A stretch of 38,206 nt of DNA, from contig JBJKSH010000176.1 of NCBI GenBank assembly GCA_046704255.1, positions 1 through 38,206 of the forward strand, read 5' to 3'. The notes under the pieces were generated by a model. That model worked only from the letters and a program-made list of their open reading frames with translations, made no database searches and was not told where the DNA came from. A program made the translations under genes and the position numbers. Below, one piece after another: positions 34,673-38,206 of this stretch; the stretch's first letter is position 1, and every line of letters begins with the position of its first letter. The stretch is from FEN-1297 sp046704255 (lineage in GTDB: Bacteria; Bacteroidota; Ignavibacteria; Ignavibacteriales; Ignavibacteriaceae).

Positions 34673-35662
34673 ATGAAAATTAAGTCAAAATATTTATTAG
34701 CTTGTATTCCGGTTGGTATTTTATTGTTGGCCGGCTGCACGGATTTATTTACAAGCCCGGGGAACTCTTCAGGCAGTACATACAGTAAATTAGGTATTAC
34801 AATTACCAGCCCGGTTTCTAATGATACAATAGGTTATACGGGGACGACAATTGATTACACGCTGAAAACAGATCAGGGTATAAATTTTATAGAACTATAT
34901 ATTAACGGTGCAATAAATAAATGGAATCCGCCGAATAAGGATGGCAGCAAACCTACTATTCCGCTAACCGTTGATTCAAGCTTAATTAATTCCAGGATTA
35001 GTTATTACCTTATTTATTACGATAAAGACGGAAGTTCTGCCAGAAGTGATACAATGAAAAATATATTAATTTCGCAGATAAAAACTCCTCCTTCCGTACC
35101 TTATGATTTTACTCTTATTCATTTGTCAAATACTTCAGTTAATTTATCATGGAAAGATTCTTTAACGGGAATTGCTACCGGTTTTGAAATTTGGAGGAAA
35201 GACGGATTTTACGGAACATTTCATAATCAGCTTTCTTCCCCTCCTAATACATTTAATATAAATGATGAAAATCTTTTGGATTCCACAGTTTATTATTACA
35301 AAATTAGAGCGTTGAACATAAACGGGTATTCCGGTTTTAGTAGTGTAATAAATACTTATGGTGAAGGTGCATCCCACACAATAGCACCACCGACAGGATT
35401 AAAAGCAGTTGCGGCAGCATCCAATAAAGTTATTCTTACCTGGTACAATAACATTGTTAATGTAAATTATTTCAAAATAGAAAGAAGATACTCATGGTCG
35501 TTATACCAGGGTATAGGATATGCGTCGAAAAATTCTACACAATATGTAGACAGTGCAAACGGGCTTGTACCTTCAACAGAATATTGGTACAGAGTTAAAG
35601 CATTCTCAAGCAGCGATTCCTCATGGTCTAACGAAGTTTATGTAAAAACTCCGGCGATGTAA
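34673..35662 (+). CDS. FN3-repeat lipoprotein
   Basis: A 329-residue lipoprotein with lipobox LLAGC, lipidated Cys at residue 22. An Ig-like beta-sandwich (about 42-135, beginning ITITSPVSNDTIGYTG) is followed by two fibronectin type III domains, about 142-232 (SVNLSWKDSLTGIATGFEI) and 240-327 (KVILTWYNNIVNVNYFKI; STEYWYRVKAF). It is likely displayed on the outer membrane as a binding or adhesion module. It lies 79 bases after the pseudo-deacetylase gene, on the same strand, and could hold the secreted polymer at the surface. No enzyme domain is present. Confidence 0.85.
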   Translation: MKIKSKYLLACIPVGILLLAGCTDLFTSPGNSSGSTYSKLGITITSPVSNDTIGYTGTTIDYTLKTDQGINFIELYINGAINKWNPPNKDGSKPTIPLTVDSSLINSRISYYLIYYDKDGSSARSDTMKNILISQIKTPPSVPYDFTLIHLSNTSVNLSWKDSLTGIATGFEIWRKDGFYGTFHNQLSSPPNTFNINDENLLDSTVYYYKIRALNINGYSGFSSVINTYGEGASHTIAPPTGLKAVAAASNKVILTWYNNIVNVNYFKIERRYSWSLYQGIGYASKNSTQYVDSANGLVPSTEYWYRVKAFSSSDSSWSNEVYVKTPAM

Positions 35663-35744
35663 ACAGCCGAGCTTTAATATAAACACAAAAAAAATTACCT
35701 TTAATAGTGGATTTTAATTTAATAATAAATTACAATGATCGACC

Positions 35745-38206
35745 TTGAAACCTAAAAGCAAAATAAATAATGCACTGTTCAATTCGTTAAACGAAAACAT
35801 AAAAACGCCTTTCCTGGTTTTGGATCATAACGGGGAAATCCTGTCCATTAATAAAGAAGCGGAAACTTTACTGGCATTTAACCCGGATACCTCAGGCATA
35901 TTCGATCTGTTTAATGAACAATCGGGAATTAAGCTTAATGAGATTATTGAAGAAGTTTTTGTCAGCAGCGTACCTGTAATAAAATCGGTACACCTTACTT
36001 TAAAGGACGGCAGAGATTTTAGCACACAATTAATTATTAATTCTTACAAGGAAGAAGAAGAGCTTTTTATATTTTGCACCTTTCGGCCGCTGGAACATAA
36101 ATTTGAACCGAAAGGAATTATGAACTACAAAGTTGTATTTGAGGATATTGGCAAAGCAATTAAAAACAAAGAAATTTTAAAGATACTAGATGAAATAAAA
36201 TCTCTCTACCCGTTTACTTTTGTTGGTAAGGAACGTATTTTAAAAAAAATAAACGACCTGGAAGAATTATTCTGGATTAAAGATAGTAACGGGAGATATG
36301 TTGTTGTAAATAATAAATTTTCTGCCGGCCTCGGATTAAATCCTTCTCATATAGAAGGTAAACCGGCAGATTCCTTTGCACCGGGATATATAATTGAATT
36401 TAGAAATGCGGTAGAAAATTACATCAAAAAATCTATCAATAGTACCGTAATCGAAGGTGCGCCGTTTCTCGGAATGTCCCCCACGGGCGAATACCAAACA
36501 GTAGAAATACCTTTGGTAGATGCGGACAATAATGTAATTGCAATAATAGGCATAGGGCAGGCATTAGAAAAAGAGGATAATAAAAACAAAGAAGAAGAAT
36601 TTATAAATCCGGGAAAAAATATTATCCAGGAACTTGCTCTGCCCCTGGCTTTTGTAAATAAAAACGGAATAATCAAGCAAACAAGTAAAGAATTTTGTAA
36701 ATTATTTACCAGTCGATTTCCCGATTTAACAAATTTTTATTATACTAAAGTTGTTCCTATAAAATTATCCGAAAACATTCAGCATTTTTTGGAATTACCG
36801 GATAAGGCAATTAATTTTGAATTTAATTTTTATTTGCCAGGCAGTGAAGATAAAATTGAAAACAAAGTTGTATATTTAAGTAAAATCTTTTCCCTTAATA
36901 ATAGTTTCGAGGGATTTTCTATTTTAATCGGTGATACTTTAATAGATGAAAACCTAGAACAATTAATATTAAAAAGAGGACGAATGTTTGAGATTCTGAT
37001 TCAAAATAATCCTGAGCCTATATTTATTTATGATACAGAAAACTTAAATTTTATAGAGGCTAACGATGCTGCTCTTGCTCTGTACGGCTACAGAAAGGAC
37101 GAATTCTTACAAATGGATTTAACCGACCTGTATACCCCGGAGGATATTCAAACTCTTCTGGATTCTTCCCATTCTACAGTGCGGGAAGGTAAATTTACGG
37201 GGCCTTATAAACATAAGAAGAAAGACGGTTCGTATGTTTTTGTGGAAATAAGTAAAATCAATTTTAAGTTTAAGGAGAAAGATGCTCACTTTAATATCAT
37301 TAGAGATGTCTCCCAAAAACTTGATGTTGATAAGAAGAACCAGATGTTTAAATCCGTATTTGATAATACAGGCGATCTTTTATTTATAACCGATAGTACA
37401 GGCTTTATAAATTTTGTTAACATTCCGGTTATAAATATTCTGGGTTATTCCAAACAGGATTTGGAGAATACTTTATTTAATGCACTTGTAAAAAGCGAAG
37501 ACAGGGGTACTGTAAACTCTTCGGTATTTCAATCTCATTTAAAGGAACCGATTACAATTTTAACCGAACTTAAAAAACAAAACGAAGAATATATCGAATG
37601 CGAACTTACCGCTACGCCGGTTTTGAATTACAAAAATGAAATTGAAACTTTCAGCATATTATGCAGAGTTAATCAACAGGAAAACCAGAATGGGAAAGAA
37701 AAAGTTAAGGAGGTAATTAAGGAAGTGATTGTAGAAAAGCCCGTTCAAGCAAGCAGTAGTTCCGCAGAACCGGTTGATCCTAATTTCCTTTCCGGCCTTT
37801 TTCATGAATTGCTGACTCCGATAAATGTTATTTTGGGTTTTGTCCAGGAACTAACGGAAGGAGTTGAAAACCCGACCGCAGAACAAAAAGAAGCTGCGGA
37901 AATTATAAATCAAAACCGGGACAGGCTGTTAAATATTATGAATTCCATAATGGAATATAATAGTATTCAAAAAAACGAAGCATTACTTACACCGCAGGAT
38001 ATAGCAATAACGGAAATTATAGATAAACTGCATAGTGAGTTTGATGAAATATCTATTACGGGAAATATGGAATTTGCATACGGTAAAATTTCTTCTTCGC
38101 TGCGCTTTGAATCGGATAAATCTAAGTTTCAAAGTCTTATGCAGCAGTTCATTAAAATTGTTACCAGGCTTAATAAAGAAAAGAAAATTTATTTTTCCGC
38201 ATATCA
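35745..38206 (+). CDS. Multi-PAS sensor histidine kinase, cut by the window end
   Basis: An open frame of at least 820 residues, incomplete at its 3' end. No membrane helix is seen, so it is a cytosolic sensor. PAS-like domains occur at about 12-110 (TPFLVLDHNGEILSIN), 168-270 (LFWIKDSNGRYVVVNNKF), 295-400 (LAFVNKNGIIKQ), 412-530 (PEPIFIYDTENLNFIEAND) and 533-650 (GDLLFITDSTGFINFV). A HisKA dimerisation domain follows, with the phospho-acceptor H687 in FHELLTPINVI; the ATPase domain starts at the edge and is not complete. The first usable codon is TTG, three codons after an in-frame stop, without a clear ribosome site. It may regulate the adjacent polysaccharide locus. Confidence 0.88.
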   Translation, partial: MKPKSKINNALFNSLNENIKTPFLVLDHNGEILSINKEAETLLAFNPDTSGIFDLFNEQSGIKLNEIIEEVFVSSVPVIKSVHLTLKDGRDFSTQLIINSYKEEEELFIFCTFRPLEHKFEPKGIMNYKVVFEDIGKAIKNKEILKILDEIKSLYPFTFVGKERILKKINDLEELFWIKDSNGRYVVVNNKFSAGLGLNPSHIEGKPADSFAPGYIIEFRNAVENYIKKSINSTVIEGAPFLGMSPTGEYQTVEIPLVDADNNVIAIIGIGQALEKEDNKNKEEEFINPGKNIIQELALPLAFVNKNGIIKQTSKEFCKLFTSRFPDLTNFYYTKVVPIKLSENIQHFLELPDKAINFEFNFYLPGSEDKIENKVVYLSKIFSLNNSFEGFSILIGDTLIDENLEQLILKRGRMFEILIQNNPEPIFIYDTENLNFIEANDAALALYGYRKDEFLQMDLTDLYTPEDIQTLLDSSHSTVREGKFTGPYKHKKKDGSYVFVEISKINFKFKEKDAHFNIIRDVSQKLDVDKKNQMFKSVFDNTGDLLFITDSTGFINFVNIPVINILGYSKQDLENTLFNALVKSEDRGTVNSSVFQSHLKEPITILTELKKQNEEYIECELTATPVLNYKNEIETFSILCRVNQQENQNGKEKVKEVIKEVIVEKPVQASSSSAEPVDPNFLSGLFHELLTPINVILGFVQELTEGVENPTAEQKEAAEIINQNRDRLLNIMNSIMEYNSIQKNEALLTPQDIAITEIIDKLHSEFDEISITGNMEFAYGKISSSLRFESDKSKFQSLMQQFIKIVTRLNKEKKIYFSAY

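Noticed and set aside
1..38206. tRNA genes, CRISPR arrays, insertion sequences, phage genes or defence systems
   Set aside because: No cloverleaf, regularly spaced direct repeats, transposase, integrase or terminal inverted repeats were seen on reading both strands. The KaiC-like gene is better explained by its polysaccharide context than by defence.

Overview
The window looks like the chromosome of an AT-rich, Gram-negative member of the Fibrobacterota-Chlorobiota-Bacteroidota group, most likely Ignavibacteriota (inferred from gene content; no marker search was possible). Pointers are a bacterial-type glutaminyl-tRNA synthetase, a chlamydial-type Hc1 histone, many outer-membrane and TPR proteins without DNA-binding domains, frequent TTG starts, and secreted proteins whose mature N-terminus is nearly always Gln. 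No tRNA, rRNA, insertion sequence, prophage or CRISPR array is seen. About 93% of the window is coding.

Region 1 (1-15 kb) is mostly housekeeping: glnS; a minus-strand pair (SPOR lipoprotein, hutI); then a tightly packed plus-strand run of glgA, a GmhB-like phosphatase, a DNRLRE-like lipoprotein, an outer-membrane beta-barrel, a TPR protein, glyA, tatC and a long-chain polyprenyl diphosphate synthase. A convergent minus-strand operon follows, encoding a divergent HisA-like isomerase, a cyclic-nucleotide-binding protein and a universal stress protein.

Region 2 (15-24.4 kb) is mixed metabolism: the biotin transporter bioY; a membrane-bound CCG-domain Fe-S oxidoreductase resembling ETF:menaquinone oxidoreductases; an Hc1-like histone with a strong terminator; a CapA-type protein; an orphan DltA-like adenylating enzyme (minus strand); a probable murein-peptide recycling pair (NlpC/P60 endopeptidase and L-Ala-D/L-Glu epimerase); a fatty-acid hydroxylase; and a single-domain response regulator.

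Region 3 (24.4-38.2 kb) is the most interesting. It starts with a GH9 glucanase and continues with what I read as a synthase-dependent exopolysaccharide system: a KaiC/RecA-fold protein with a GGDEF-like C-terminus (layout like the cellulose regulator BcsE), a periplasmic TPR protein, a TPR plus beta-barrel export porin (PgaA/BcsC-like layout), a processive family-2 glycosyltransferase without PilZ, a one-TM Pro/Gln-rich protein, and a membrane-anchored protein fusing an amidotransferase-like domain to a NodB-fold domain that lacks its catalytic residues. A FN3 lipoprotein and a multi-PAS histidine kinase (cut by the window end) follow. The KaiC-like gene and the glycosyltransferase gene carry nearly the same GGCAT-N6-TTG promoter-like motif at the same distance from their start codons, which suggests the two halves are co-regulated. 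A run of eight G in the KaiC-like gene could act as an on/off slippage switch. The polymer made and the regulatory logic are inference.
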